Shown: one piece after another, positions 8,024-16,878 of the stretch | Layout of the letters: the number at the start of each line of letters is the position of its first letter | Numbering within the stretch: the first letter of the stretch is position 1 | Source of the DNA: Candidatus Pelagibacter sp. | Lineage (GTDB): Bacteria; Pseudomonadota; Alphaproteobacteria; Pelagibacterales; Pelagibacteraceae | Direction of reading: 5' to 3' | DNA: 64,000 nt | Assembly (NCBI GenBank): GCA_028097945.1 | Contig: JAOHFJ010000002.1 | Span: 12,082 to 76,081, forward strand | Notes under the pieces: generated by a model | What the model was told of the DNA's origin: nothing | The model's input: only the letters and a program-made list of their open reading frames with translations | The model's database searches: none | Program-made: the position numbers and the translations under genes

Positions 8024-9922
8024 TTGAATCAAAAATATAACGATATTTATCAAAAATCTATTCAAAACAGAGAGGAATTTTGGAAAAATATCTCTGAAAA
8101 CATTTTTTGGTATAAAAAACCAACAAAAATTTTAAATTCGGACAAGCCACCATTTTATAAATGGTTTGAGGACGGTGTAACAAATACTTGTTACAACGCT
8201 CTAGACTTACATATCGATAAAGGTAGAGGAGATAAACTTGCCATCATCTACGATAGCCCAATTACAGGTGTGAAAAAAAATATAACTTACAACGAATTGA
8301 GGGATAAGGTTGCTTTGTTCGCTGGAGCCTTAAAAAATCAAGGTGTTAATAAAGGTGATAGAGTAATTATTTATATGCCAATGATACCTGAGGCAGTGAT
8401 TGCTATGCTTGCATGTGGAAGAATTGGATCGGTTCACTCTGTTGTTTTTGGCGGGTTTGCAGCGAACGAGCTTGCGAGTAGAATTGATGACTCTAAGGCA
8501 AAACTTTTAGTTACCGCTTCATGTGGTTATGAACCTGGTAGAACTGTTCAATATAAACCACTAGTGAACAAAGCTTTGGAGCTTGCAAATCATAAGCCAG
8601 ATAAATGTATTATTTTCCAGAGAGAAAAAGATAAAGCAGAGCTTGATTCTAAAATAGATATTACTTGGGAAGATGCTCATAAAAATGCAAAACCCGCAGA
8701 CTGTGAAAAAATGAATGCTAACGATTACGCTTACATTCTTTATACATCTGGAACAACAGGTTTACCAAAAGGAATTGTAAGAGATATCGGTGGACATATA
8801 GTTGCTTTGAAGTGGACAATGAAAAATATTTATAACATTAATCAAGATGATGTATGGTGGTCTGCAAGTGATATTGGTTGGATAGTGGGTCACTCTTATA
8901 TTGTTTATGCTCCTTTATTTTATGGATGCACCACTGTTCTTTTTGAAGGAAAACCAGTTGGCACTCCTGATGCTGGAGTTTTTTGGAGAGTGATATCAGA
9001 ACACAAGGTAAAATCTCTTTTCACAGCCCCTACAGCGATTAGAGCAATTAAAAAAGAAGATCCAAACGGAGAATTTTTTAAAAAATATGACCTAAGTAAA
9101 TTTGATAAATTATTTTTAGCAGGTGAGCGAGCTGATCCTGACACAATTAAGTGGTTTGAAAAATTATCTAACTCACCTGTAATTGATCATTGGTGGCAAA
9201 CTGAAACCAGCTGGGCGATTACATCTGATTGTACTGGAATAGAGTCATTTCCAGTAAAATATGGTTCAGCTTTTAAACCTGTGCCGGGTTATGATTTAAA
9301 AGTTTTAAATGCAGAAGGTAAAGAAGTTGGTCCGGGAAAAATGGGTGACATTGTTGTCAAGCTTCCTTTGCCGCCTGGAACTTTTCCCACACTTTGGGGA
9401 GCTGATAAAAGATATAAAGAAAATTATATGACTACCTACCCTGGTTATTACCAAACTTATGACGCAGGTCATATAGATGAAGATGGTTACGTTTGGATTA
9501 TGTCTAGAACAGATGATATTATTAATGTTGCAGGACACAGATTATCTACGGGAGCCATAGAAGAGGTTCTTGCAGAACATAAGGATGTAGCTGAGTGTGC
9601 TGTAATAGGTATTGCAGATAAACTTAAAGGGCAACTTCCTATTGGTTTGCTTGCTTTAAAAGCTGGAGTAACCAAAGATAAAAAAGATATCATAGGTGAA
9701 TGTATAAAAATGGTGAGGGAAAAAGTTGGTCCTGTTGCAGCTTTTAAAATAGCTATTGTGGTTAAAAGATTGCCTAAAACAAGATCGGGAAAAGTTTTAA
9801 GAGGTACAGTGAGAAAAATAGCAGATAATGAACCTTATAAAATGCCTGCTACAATAGATGATCCTGCAATTTTAGATGAAATAAAAGCTGACTTAATTGA
9901 AAATAAAATTTTAAAACTTTAA
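8024..9922 (+). CDS. prpE: Propionate--CoA ligase (propionyl-CoA synthetase)
   Basis: This 632-residue acyl-CoA synthetase has the AMP-binding P-loop YTSGTTGLPKGIVRDIGGH, the WWQTETSW motif and the C-terminal RSGKVLRGTVRK with the acetylation-target lysine at K590. The segment SCGYEPGRTVQYKPLV and the IVRDIGGHIVALKW stretch mark PrpE rather than acetyl-CoA synthetase. It makes propionyl-CoA (and probably some acetyl-CoA) from the free acid, ATP and CoA. The start is a TTG at 8024 with AGGGGG 6 bases upstream; an ATG at 8019 is out of frame and stops after two codons. It is divergent from proteorhodopsin, and its end overlaps the convergent dihydroorotase gene by 12 bases. Confidence 0.88.
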   Translation: MNQKYNDIYQKSIQNREEFWKNISENIFWYKKPTKILNSDKPPFYKWFEDGVTNTCYNALDLHIDKGRGDKLAIIYDSPITGVKKNITYNELRDKVALFAGALKNQGVNKGDRVIIYMPMIPEAVIAMLACGRIGSVHSVVFGGFAANELASRIDDSKAKLLVTASCGYEPGRTVQYKPLVNKALELANHKPDKCIIFQREKDKAELDSKIDITWEDAHKNAKPADCEKMNANDYAYILYTSGTTGLPKGIVRDIGGHIVALKWTMKNIYNINQDDVWWSASDIGWIVGHSYIVYAPLFYGCTTVLFEGKPVGTPDAGVFWRVISEHKVKSLFTAPTAIRAIKKEDPNGEFFKKYDLSKFDKLFLAGERADPDTIKWFEKLSNSPVIDHWWQTETSWAITSDCTGIESFPVKYGSAFKPVPGYDLKVLNAEGKEVGPGKMGDIVVKLPLPPGTFPTLWGADKRYKENYMTTYPGYYQTYDAGHIDEDGYVWIMSRTDDIINVAGHRLSTGAIEEVLAEHKDVAECAVIGIADKLKGQLPIGLLALKAGVTKDKKDIIGECIKMVREKVGPVAAFKIAIVVKRLPKTRSGKVLRGTVRKIADNEPYKMPATIDDPAILDEIKADLIENKILKL

Positions 9923-11224
9923 CGGAGTGCCTTTAGACTCCACTATCACTTTTCCATCTGACATCACTAAATGTCCGTTTACGATTGTACCTACTGGAAA
10001 ACCTTTTACTTTATAGTTATTAAATGGCGTCCAGCCACATTTGCTTGCTATCATCTCATTTTTTATAGTCACTTCTTTATTCATGTCAGCGATAGTTAAA
10101 TCAGCATCAAAACCCTCTTTAATGAAGCCTTTGTTTTTAATTCCAAATATTTTACAAGGATTTTCACACATCAAATTGATCAATTGTTGCAAAGAGAGTT
10201 TTCCATTGTTTACATGATCAAGCATCACTGGAAAAATAGTTTGGACTCCAGGCATGCCTGAGGGAGTATTTGGATATTCTTTATCTTTATTCTCTTTTAA
10301 ATGTGGAGCATGATCAGAACCTAGTACATCAACAATATTATTTTTAATTGCTACCCAAAGACGGTCAAAATGTTCCTTGGTTCTTAGTGGAGGATTCATT
10401 TGAGCATAAGTTCCAAGTTTGTCATAACAATCTGGCGCATAAAGAGTTAAATGTTGCGGTGTGGTTTCGAAAGTTACATTTTTTTTATGCATGGCTAAAA
10501 AATCTACTTCATCTTTTGTAGTCACATGTAAAACATGAATTTTTTTATTGTATCGCTCAGCAATTTTAACAACTCTTCGTGTGGAAGACATAGCACACTC
10601 TACATTTCTCCATTCAGAGTGTGAGTGAACATCTCCTTTTCTTATAAATTTTTTTCTAAGATTTATAATGTCTTCATCTTCAGAGTGGATCGATACAACT
10701 CTATCACTGCTTGAGATTACTTTTTCAATATCTGCTTCTTTATCGACTAATAAGTTTCCTGTTGATGAACCTGCAAATAATTTTACACCACAACAACCCT
10801 CAACATCTTTAAGTCTAGCAAGTTGATCGGTGTTGTCTGGCGTTGCGCCAAAATAAAAAGCGTAATTACTATGCATCCTATTGTTTGCTGCTTGTAATTT
10901 TTTATCGAACTCAACTAGATTAGACGTGGGAGGATTAGTGTTAGGCATTTCGAACAAAGATGTTACCCCTCCTAAAACGGCTGCTCTACTTCCGCTTTCT
11001 AAATCCTCGGCATCAGTAGACCCTGGTTCTCTGAAATGAACTTGAGTATCAATGATACCTGGTAAAACAACTTTATCAGTAGCATCATAAACTTTTGAAC
11101 TATTAAGTTCAATTTTACCTATTTTTTGAATCTTATTACCAGATAACCCAATGTCTGTTTTGGTAAGCTTGCCATCAATATAACAAGAGCCATTTTTAAT
11201 TATGAGACTAAATTTATCAGACAT
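9911..11224 (-). CDS. pyrC: Dihydroorotase-family amidohydrolase (class I) with Gln in the first metal-ligand position
   Basis: The 437-residue amidohydrolase has the class I dihydroorotase blocks: LPGIIDTQVHFREPGSTDAE (55-72), EMPNTNPPT, the carboxylated lysine GVKLFAG (K148), H180 (VSIHSED), H233 (VLHVTT) and D304 (GSDHAPH). The usual HxH pair reads Q61-V-H63, so one canonical zinc ligand is changed; QVHFREPG is a variant known from some other bacterial members. The expected reaction is cyclisation of carbamoyl-aspartate to dihydroorotate in pyrimidine synthesis. A hydantoinase/allantoinase-like role is the alternative. It is divergent from ygfZ, with only 38 bases between the starts. Confidence 0.8.
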   Translation of the reverse strand: MSDKFSLIIKNGSCYIDGKLTKTDIGLSGNKIQKIGKIELNSSKVYDATDKVVLPGIIDTQVHFREPGSTDAEDLESGSRAAVLGGVTSLFEMPNTNPPTSNLVEFDKKLQAANNRMHSNYAFYFGATPDNTDQLARLKDVEGCCGVKLFAGSSTGNLLVDKEADIEKVISSSDRVVSIHSEDEDIINLRKKFIRKGDVHSHSEWRNVECAMSSTRRVVKIAERYNKKIHVLHVTTKDEVDFLAMHKKNVTFETTPQHLTLYAPDCYDKLGTYAQMNPPLRTKEHFDRLWVAIKNNIVDVLGSDHAPHLKENKDKEYPNTPSGMPGVQTIFPVMLDHVNNGKLSLQQLINLMCENPCKIFGIKNKGFIKEGFDADLTIADMNKEVTIKNEMIASKCGWTPFNNYKVKGFPVGTIVNGHLVMSDGKVIVESKGTPLKF

Positions 11225-11262
11225 GATTTAATAAATATATTATACAATATAAACTTGCAAAT

Positions 11263-12147
11263 ATGGAAAAAGATAAAATTATTTTATTAGAAGACCGTGG
11301 ATTAATCTCAATAACCGGTGAGGATTCTAAAAATTTTCTTCAAAATATCGTTACCAACGATGTAGAAAAAGTAAGTACTTCCAATTCAATTTTTTCAGCG
11401 TTGTTTACTCCTCAAGGCAAATACTTATTTGAATTTTTTCTATTACTAACAAAAGAAGGATTTTTATTAGACTGTGATAATAAATTTACAAATGAAATCA
11501 TCGCTTATCTTTCAAAATATAAATTAAGATCAAAAATTGAAATTAAAAATATTTCTTCTAATCATGTCATTGGTTTAATAAGTTTAGAAAAATTCACCGA
11601 AATACAAAATAATGAGAGCAAAAATACTGATACGATAGTTTATAGGGATAGCCCTGTGTTTATTGATCCGAGAAATAAAAAATTAGGAGCTAGAATATTA
11701 TCAACTCTTGAAAAATTACACCTCACAATAAAAAAATTAGATTTAAAAATTATTAAAGCTGAAAATTATATTATAGATGCACATGCTCTAGGGATACCTA
11801 TTAAAGGTGTAGAAAATTTAAAAGAACAATTGTTTGGATTAGAGGCAAATTTTGAAGAACTTAAGGCTATTGATTTTAAAAAAGGTTGCTATGTTGGCCA
11901 AGAAAATACTGCAAGAATGAAGCTCAAAAATAAACTAAGAAGAAGATTGTTGCCGATAAAATTTGATCAAGAGTTAAGCATAGGCGATGAACTTAAATAC
12001 AATAATATTGCAATTGGAAAAGTTTTGATTAATAAACCAATGCCTTTTGCGTTGGTTAAACTTTTTGACCCTGATTTTTCTGAATTTAATGATAAAGACA
12101 TTTCCATAAACGATAATAAGGCTAAGTTAATCAATATATTCAAATAA
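11263..12147 (+). CDS. ygfZ: Folate-binding Fe-S cluster repair protein YgfZ
   Basis: The 294-residue protein resembles the T-protein of glycine cleavage (LEDRGLISITGEDSKNFLQNIVTNDV at the start) and carries the YgfZ/IBA57 signature DFKKGCYVGQENTARM about residue 205, with its conserved cysteine. YgfZ/IBA57 uses tetrahydrofolate to help assemble or repair certain 4Fe-4S enzymes, which fits the next gene, the Fe-S enzyme NadA. Its stop codon is immediately followed by the 3' CCA of the convergent tRNA-Leu gene. Confidence 0.88.
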   Translation: MEKDKIILLEDRGLISITGEDSKNFLQNIVTNDVEKVSTSNSIFSALFTPQGKYLFEFFLLLTKEGFLLDCDNKFTNEIIAYLSKYKLRSKIEIKNISSNHVIGLISLEKFTEIQNNESKNTDTIVYRDSPVFIDPRNKKLGARILSTLEKLHLTIKKLDLKIIKAENYIIDAHALGIPIKGVENLKEQLFGLEANFEELKAIDFKKGCYVGQENTARMKLKNKLRRRLLPIKFDQELSIGDELKYNNIAIGKVLINKPMPFALVKLFDPDFSEFNDKDISINDNKAKLINIFK

Positions 12148-12231
12148 TGGTGCGGTCGGAGAGACTCGAACTCTCACGGGAAACCCACACGCCCCTCAAG
12201 CGTGCCTGTCTACCAATTTCAGCACGACCGC
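12148..12231 (-). tRNA. tRNA-Leu (anticodon GAG), CCA encoded
   Basis: The minus strand folds into a cloverleaf with acceptor stem GCGGTCG/CGACCGC, an anticodon stem CACGC/GCGTG around loop TTGAGGG (anticodon GAG), a type II variable arm, and a T-arm GAGAG-TTCGAGT-CTCTC. CCA is encoded at 12148-12150, touching the ygfZ stop. Confidence 0.95.
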
Positions 12232-12292
12232 AACAATTATGCGACAATAAATGAATGACAATTTAACCTCAAGTTGATAAATTGGAATTAGT

Positions 12293-13282
12293 ATGTCTGT
12301 ACAACAACGAAATTTAAACAGTTCTAGCGAGATTTACAAAAAAATCTCAAAATTTGTGCCTGAAAATGAATGGAAAATTCATGCTCCTTTAATAGAAAAA
12401 ATCAATAAGTTAAAAAAAGAAAAAAATGCAATCATTCTTGCACACAATTATCAAACTCCTGAAATTTACCACGGAGTAGCTGATATAGCGGCAGACTCTT
12501 TAGCTCTAGCAGTTGAAGCTGCAAAAACTTCTGCTGACAAGATTATAATGTGTGGAGTTCACTTCATGGCGGAAACAGCAAAATTAATGAACCCGACAAA
12601 AAAAGTTTTTTTACCGGACATGCAAGCAGGTTGCTCGTTAGCAAGTTCAATTACTGGAAAAGACGTAAGATTATTAAAACAAAAATATCCAGGTGTTCCA
12701 GTAGTGTCATATGTTAATACATCTGCTGATGTAAAAGCAGAAACAGATGTTTGCTGTACTTCCGCAAATGCTGTTAAAGTGGTTGAGTCTTTAAACGTAG
12801 ATAAAGTAATTTTTCTTCCAGACCAATATTTAGCAGATTATGTGGCGAAAAATACAAAAGTAAAGATTATTTCTTGGAAAGGAACTTGTATTGTTCACGA
12901 ACAATTTACTAGTAAAGAGATTGAAGATATTAAAAATCAAAACCCTGGTATCAAAGTCATTGCTCACCCTGAGTGTCCACCGGATGTGATTGAGGCATCC
13001 GATTTTGCTGGATCAACTTCAGGTATGATTAAATATGTAAAAGATAATCAACCTAAAAAAGTGATGCTAGTGACTGAATGTTCAATGAGCGATAACGTCG
13101 AAGCTGATAATCCAAATGTATCTTTCATCAAACCATGTAATCTTTGCCCTTACATGAAAAAAATTGATTTAGAAAAAATCTTAGATTGTTTAGAAAATGA
13201 TACGAATGAAATCATTTTAGATAATAAAACTATAGAAGCCGCTAGAAAATCTGTAATTAGAATGACCGAAATTGGTCGTTAG
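12293..13282 (+). CDS. nadA: Quinolinate synthase A
   Basis: The 329-residue enzyme condenses iminoaspartate with dihydroxyacetone phosphate to quinolinate, using a 4Fe-4S cluster. Visible features are AIILAHNYQTPEIYHGVADI near the start, the cysteine blocks KIIMCGVHFMAETAK, VCCTSANA and KPCNLCPYMKK, and VIAHPECPPDV, in the order of three pseudo-repeated NadA domains. It precedes nadC with a 11-base overlap, giving two consecutive NAD synthesis steps. No nadB or aspartate dehydrogenase gene is beside them, so the iminoaspartate source lies elsewhere. Confidence 0.95.
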   Translation: MSVQQRNLNSSSEIYKKISKFVPENEWKIHAPLIEKINKLKKEKNAIILAHNYQTPEIYHGVADIAADSLALAVEAAKTSADKIIMCGVHFMAETAKLMNPTKKVFLPDMQAGCSLASSITGKDVRLLKQKYPGVPVVSYVNTSADVKAETDVCCTSANAVKVVESLNVDKVIFLPDQYLADYVAKNTKVKIISWKGTCIVHEQFTSKEIEDIKNQNPGIKVIAHPECPPDVIEASDFAGSTSGMIKYVKDNQPKKVMLVTECSMSDNVEADNPNVSFIKPCNLCPYMKKIDLEKILDCLENDTNEIILDNKTIEAARKSVIRMTEIGR

Positions 13283-14117
13283 ATCAGTGCAAAAATTAAA
13301 TCAATCTTATATTAAATCTGTAGTTAAAAAAGCTCTAGATGAAGATTTAAAACCTAGAGGTGATATCACAACAAACTTAATAAAATTCAAAAATAAGAAG
13401 GCTAAAGCTCAAATTGTAGCAAAGCAAGATGGTGTAATAGCTGGGTTAGATTTTTGCAAAACTGCGTTCAAGCTAGTGGGTAAAGAGACAATTTTTACCA
13501 GCAAAGTTAAAGATGGTTCTAAAGTTAAAAAAAATAAAATTATTGCTAAAATAAAAGCTAAAACAAAAACAATTTTAATCGCTGAAAGAACGGCTTTAAA
13601 TTTTCTAAATCATGCTTCTGGAATTGCTACTTTAACAAATCAATTTAAAAAAAAAGTTAATAAAAAAACAAAAATTTGTTGCACAAGAAAAACAACACCA
13701 AATTTAAGACAATTAGAAAAATATGCTGTAAAAAAAGGTGGTGGTCATAACCATAGATACAATCTAAGTGATGAAATTTTAATTAAAGATAATCATATAA
13801 GTGCTGAGGACAGTTTAAAAAATTTAGTAAAAAAAGCTATTAAGACTAAAAAAATTGTAACGGTTGAAATAGAAAATCTTAAGCAATTAAATCAAGTACT
13901 GGGTCTTAAATTTAAAAGAATTTTATTCGATAATATGAACACAAATCAATTAAGAAAATGTTTGAAAATTTGTAAAAATAAATATGAAACTGAATACTCA
14001 GGTAATGCTGATCTAAAAAATATTAAAAAAATATCTAATACAGGAATTAACAGAATTTCAGTAGGAGCTATAACTCATAGCGCCAAATCATTCGATACTA
14101 GTTTGTTGTTTAACTAA
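13272..14117 (+). CDS. nadC: Nicotinate-nucleotide pyrophosphorylase (quinolinate phosphoribosyltransferase)
   Basis: The 281-residue protein converts quinolinate and PRPP to nicotinate mononucleotide. Family blocks are EDLKPRGDITTNLI near the N-terminus, AERTALNFLNHASGIATLT, CTRKTTPNLRQLEKYAVKKGGGHNHRY (PRPP/quinolinate contacts), LIKDNHI and TVEIENL. The frame opens at a TTG (13272) overlapping nadA by 11 bases; a GTG at 13287 just past the nadA stop (product starting MQKLNQSY) is equally possible, as neither has a clear ribosome site. Confidence 0.93.
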   Translation: MVVRSVQKLNQSYIKSVVKKALDEDLKPRGDITTNLIKFKNKKAKAQIVAKQDGVIAGLDFCKTAFKLVGKETIFTSKVKDGSKVKKNKIIAKIKAKTKTILIAERTALNFLNHASGIATLTNQFKKKVNKKTKICCTRKTTPNLRQLEKYAVKKGGGHNHRYNLSDEILIKDNHISAEDSLKNLVKKAIKTKKIVTVEIENLKQLNQVLGLKFKRILFDNMNTNQLRKCLKICKNKYETEYSGNADLKNIKKISNTGINRISVGAITHSAKSFDTSLLFN

Positions 14118-14217
14118 AACTTTTTATTATACGTAAAAAAATAAAGAAGAGCTCATGTCATTACTTGTATTTTGTGTGCCAAAAGTGTTAATTAAAAATT
14201 GATTGTTATTTTTTAAT

Positions 14218-16878
14218 TTATTTTCTCAATTCCGCTTGAGCAGCAGCTAATCTTGCAACAGGGACTCGAAATGGAGAGCAGGAAACATAATTTAGACCTG
14301 TTCGAGAACAAAACTCAATACTCTTTGGATCTCCACCATGCTCACCGCAGATCCCTAATTTAAGTTTTTTATTAACTTTTCTTCCTCTTGAAGATGCTAG
14401 TTCAACTAGTTCACCTACTCCACTTTGGTCAATACTTACAAATGGATCAACATCAAATATCTTATTATCAATATAATCATTTAAAAACTTACCTGAATCA
14501 TCTCGACTTATTCCTAAAGTCGTTTGAGTTAAATCGTTTGTTCCAAAACTAAAAAAATCAGCGTGTTTAGAAATTGATTTGGCTTGTAACGCTGCTCTTG
14601 GAAGTTCAATCATAGTTCCAACCATATAATCTAATTTGATTTTATTTTCTGTCTCAATTTTTTTAGCAGTTCTATTAACTAGCTCTCTTAATATTTTCAA
14701 TTCAGTATCTGTTGAAACAAGAGGTATCATGATCTCAACAAAAGCTGATTTGATTTTTGATTTTTTAAGTTCTATTAAAGCTTTAAAAATTGCTTCACAT
14801 TGCATTTCATAAATTTCAGGAAAAGAAATACCAAGTCTACATCCTCTATGACCTAGCATAGGATTTTCTTCATGTAATTCAGCAATTCTATCTTTTACTT
14901 CTTTAGCGGCTAAATTTAACGATCTGGCAACTTCATCTATATCTTTATCTGTTTTTGGTAAAAACTCATGCAGAGGTGGGTCTAGTAATCTAACAGTAAC
15001 AGGTAATCCTGACATAACATTAAATATTTTTTTAAAATCATCTTTTTGATGTGGTAATAATTTTTCTAAAGCGCTATCTCTATCTTCTTTAGATCTTGAT
15101 AAAATCATTTGTCTTACAGATAAAATTCTTTCTTCATCAAAAAACATATGTTCCGTTCGACATAAACCTATTCCCTCTGCGCCAAATTCTCTTGCTGTTT
15201 TACTGTCAGTTTCTGTCTCAGCATTGGTTCTGACTTTTAATTTTCTAAACTCATCAGCCCATTTCATAATTGTAGAAAAATAACCAGAAATTTCCGGCTG
15301 AACTGTTGGCACCAACCCTTTCATAACTTTTCCGCTACCGCCATCGATAGTTATGATATCACCTTCTTTTATAATTTCTTCACCTGCTTTAAATTGTTTG
15401 CTTTCATAATCAATTGTAATTTCGCTTGATCCAGACACACACGGTCTTCCCATTCCTCTTGCTACAACAGCAGCATGACTTGTCATTCCTCCTCTTGCTG
15501 TTAAAATTCCTTTTGCTGCATGCATACCATGAATATCTTCAGGCGAAGTTTCTAACCGAACCAGAATAGTATCTTGCATCATTCCATTTAATCTTTCAGC
15601 TTCATCGGCTGAGAAAACAACTTTACCACTTGCTGCTCCTGGTGATGCTGGAAGACCAGATGCGATAATTTCTTTCTTAACTTTATCGTCTAAAGTTGGG
15701 TGTAATAATGTATCTAATGTATTTGGATCTATTCTTAGTATTGCTTCTTTTTTTGATATTAATTTTTCTTTTACCATATCAACTGCAATTTTAATTGCGG
15801 CTTTCGCAGTTCGTTTACCTGATCTTGTTTGCAACATCCAAAGTTTATTATTTTCAACTGTAAACTCGATGTCTTGCATGTCTTTGTAGTGTTTTTCTAA
15901 TTTAAGAAATACTTTGGCTAATTCTTTGTAAACTTTTGGCATAGCTTCTTCCATTGATTGGTCTTTTGAACCAGCATCCTGTTTTGCTTTTTTGGTTATG
16001 TATTGAGGTGTTCTTGTGCCTGCTACAACGTCTTCACCTTGAGCATTAATTAAAAATTCACCAAAGAAAGAATTGTCCCCTGTAGATGGATTTCTAGTAA
16101 ACGCAACTCCTGTTGAACAATCGTTACCCATATTACCAAACACCATGGCTTGAACATTTACTGCTGTGCCCCAGTGGTCTGGTATTTGGTTTAACTTTCT
16201 ATAAGTTTTTGCTCTTTGACTATCCCAAGATAAAAATACCGCATTAATTGCTCCTAGCAACTGTTCTTTTACATCCTGCGGAAAATTAATTTTTTTTTCT
16301 TTCTTAACTAGTTCCTTAAAATTAGTAATTAATCCATCCCAATCACTTTCATCTAAATCAGTATCTAATAAGACACCTTTAGTTAGTTTGTAATTATCAA
16401 TTAACTCCTCAAATAAATGACCCTCGACGTTAAGAACTACGTTACTGTACATCTGAATAAATCTTCTATAGCTGTCCTTGGCAAATCTACCGTTTAAAGT
16501 TTTTTTCTTAAGCGCTTCAACAGTTTTATCATTTAGACCTAAATTTAAAATAGTATCCATCATCCCGGGCATTGAAATTCTTGCTCCTGATCTAACTGAC
16601 ACTAGTAATGGATTTTTAAGATCACCAAATTTCTTTTTAGTTTTCTTTTCAATATTTTTTAATTCTGCCTCGATATTTTTAATTACTTTTTGAGGTAATT
16701 TTTTTTTATTTTTATAAAAAAGATCGCAAACTTCTGTTGTAATAGTGAATCCTGGGGGCACAGGTAAACCTAGTCTGCCCATCTCTCCGAGATTAGCTCC
16801 CTTACCTCCTAGAATATTTTTTTTATTCTTTAATTTTTTTGCTGATTTATCATCAAAACTAAATACTACTTTTGCCAT
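14218..16878 (-). CDS. ppdK: Pyruvate, phosphate dikinase
   Basis: At 886 residues this is the usual length for PPDK. The N-terminal nucleotide-binding domain begins FSFDDKSAKKLKNKKNILGGKGANLGEMG. The phosphohistidine domain has GGMTSHAAVVARGMGRPCVSG, and the C-terminal PEP/pyruvate barrel has GLCRTEHMFF, ENPMLGHRGCRLG and LGICGEHGGDP. It interconverts pyruvate + ATP + Pi and PEP + AMP + PPi, a route to gluconeogenesis or PPi-linked glycolysis. I use the ATG at 16878, which overlaps the glyS stop (TGATG); a GTG one codon earlier is possible. It ends a glyQ-glyS-ppdK run. Confidence 0.96.
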   Translation of the reverse strand: MAKVVFSFDDKSAKKLKNKKNILGGKGANLGEMGRLGLPVPPGFTITTEVCDLFYKNKKKLPQKVIKNIEAELKNIEKKTKKKFGDLKNPLLVSVRSGARISMPGMMDTILNLGLNDKTVEALKKKTLNGRFAKDSYRRFIQMYSNVVLNVEGHLFEELIDNYKLTKGVLLDTDLDESDWDGLITNFKELVKKEKKINFPQDVKEQLLGAINAVFLSWDSQRAKTYRKLNQIPDHWGTAVNVQAMVFGNMGNDCSTGVAFTRNPSTGDNSFFGEFLINAQGEDVVAGTRTPQYITKKAKQDAGSKDQSMEEAMPKVYKELAKVFLKLEKHYKDMQDIEFTVENNKLWMLQTRSGKRTAKAAIKIAVDMVKEKLISKKEAILRIDPNTLDTLLHPTLDDKVKKEIIASGLPASPGAASGKVVFSADEAERLNGMMQDTILVRLETSPEDIHGMHAAKGILTARGGMTSHAAVVARGMGRPCVSGSSEITIDYESKQFKAGEEIIKEGDIITIDGGSGKVMKGLVPTVQPEISGYFSTIMKWADEFRKLKVRTNAETETDSKTAREFGAEGIGLCRTEHMFFDEERILSVRQMILSRSKEDRDSALEKLLPHQKDDFKKIFNVMSGLPVTVRLLDPPLHEFLPKTDKDIDEVARSLNLAAKEVKDRIAELHEENPMLGHRGCRLGISFPEIYEMQCEAIFKALIELKKSKIKSAFVEIMIPLVSTDTELKILRELVNRTAKKIETENKIKLDYMVGTMIELPRAALQAKSISKHADFFSFGTNDLTQTTLGISRDDSGKFLNDYIDNKIFDVDPFVSIDQSGVGELVELASSRGRKVNKKLKLGICGEHGGDPKSIEFCSRTGLNYVSCSPFRVPVARLAAAQAELRK

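Noticed and set aside
8019..8027. ATG at 8019 as start of prpE
   Set aside because: It is in another frame and stops after two codons; the TTG at 8024 has correct frame and spacing to AGGGGG.
14118..14217. Possible riboswitch or terminator between nadC and ppdK
   Set aside because: The 100 bases between these convergent genes contain only weak AT pairing and no recognisable conserved RNA core.
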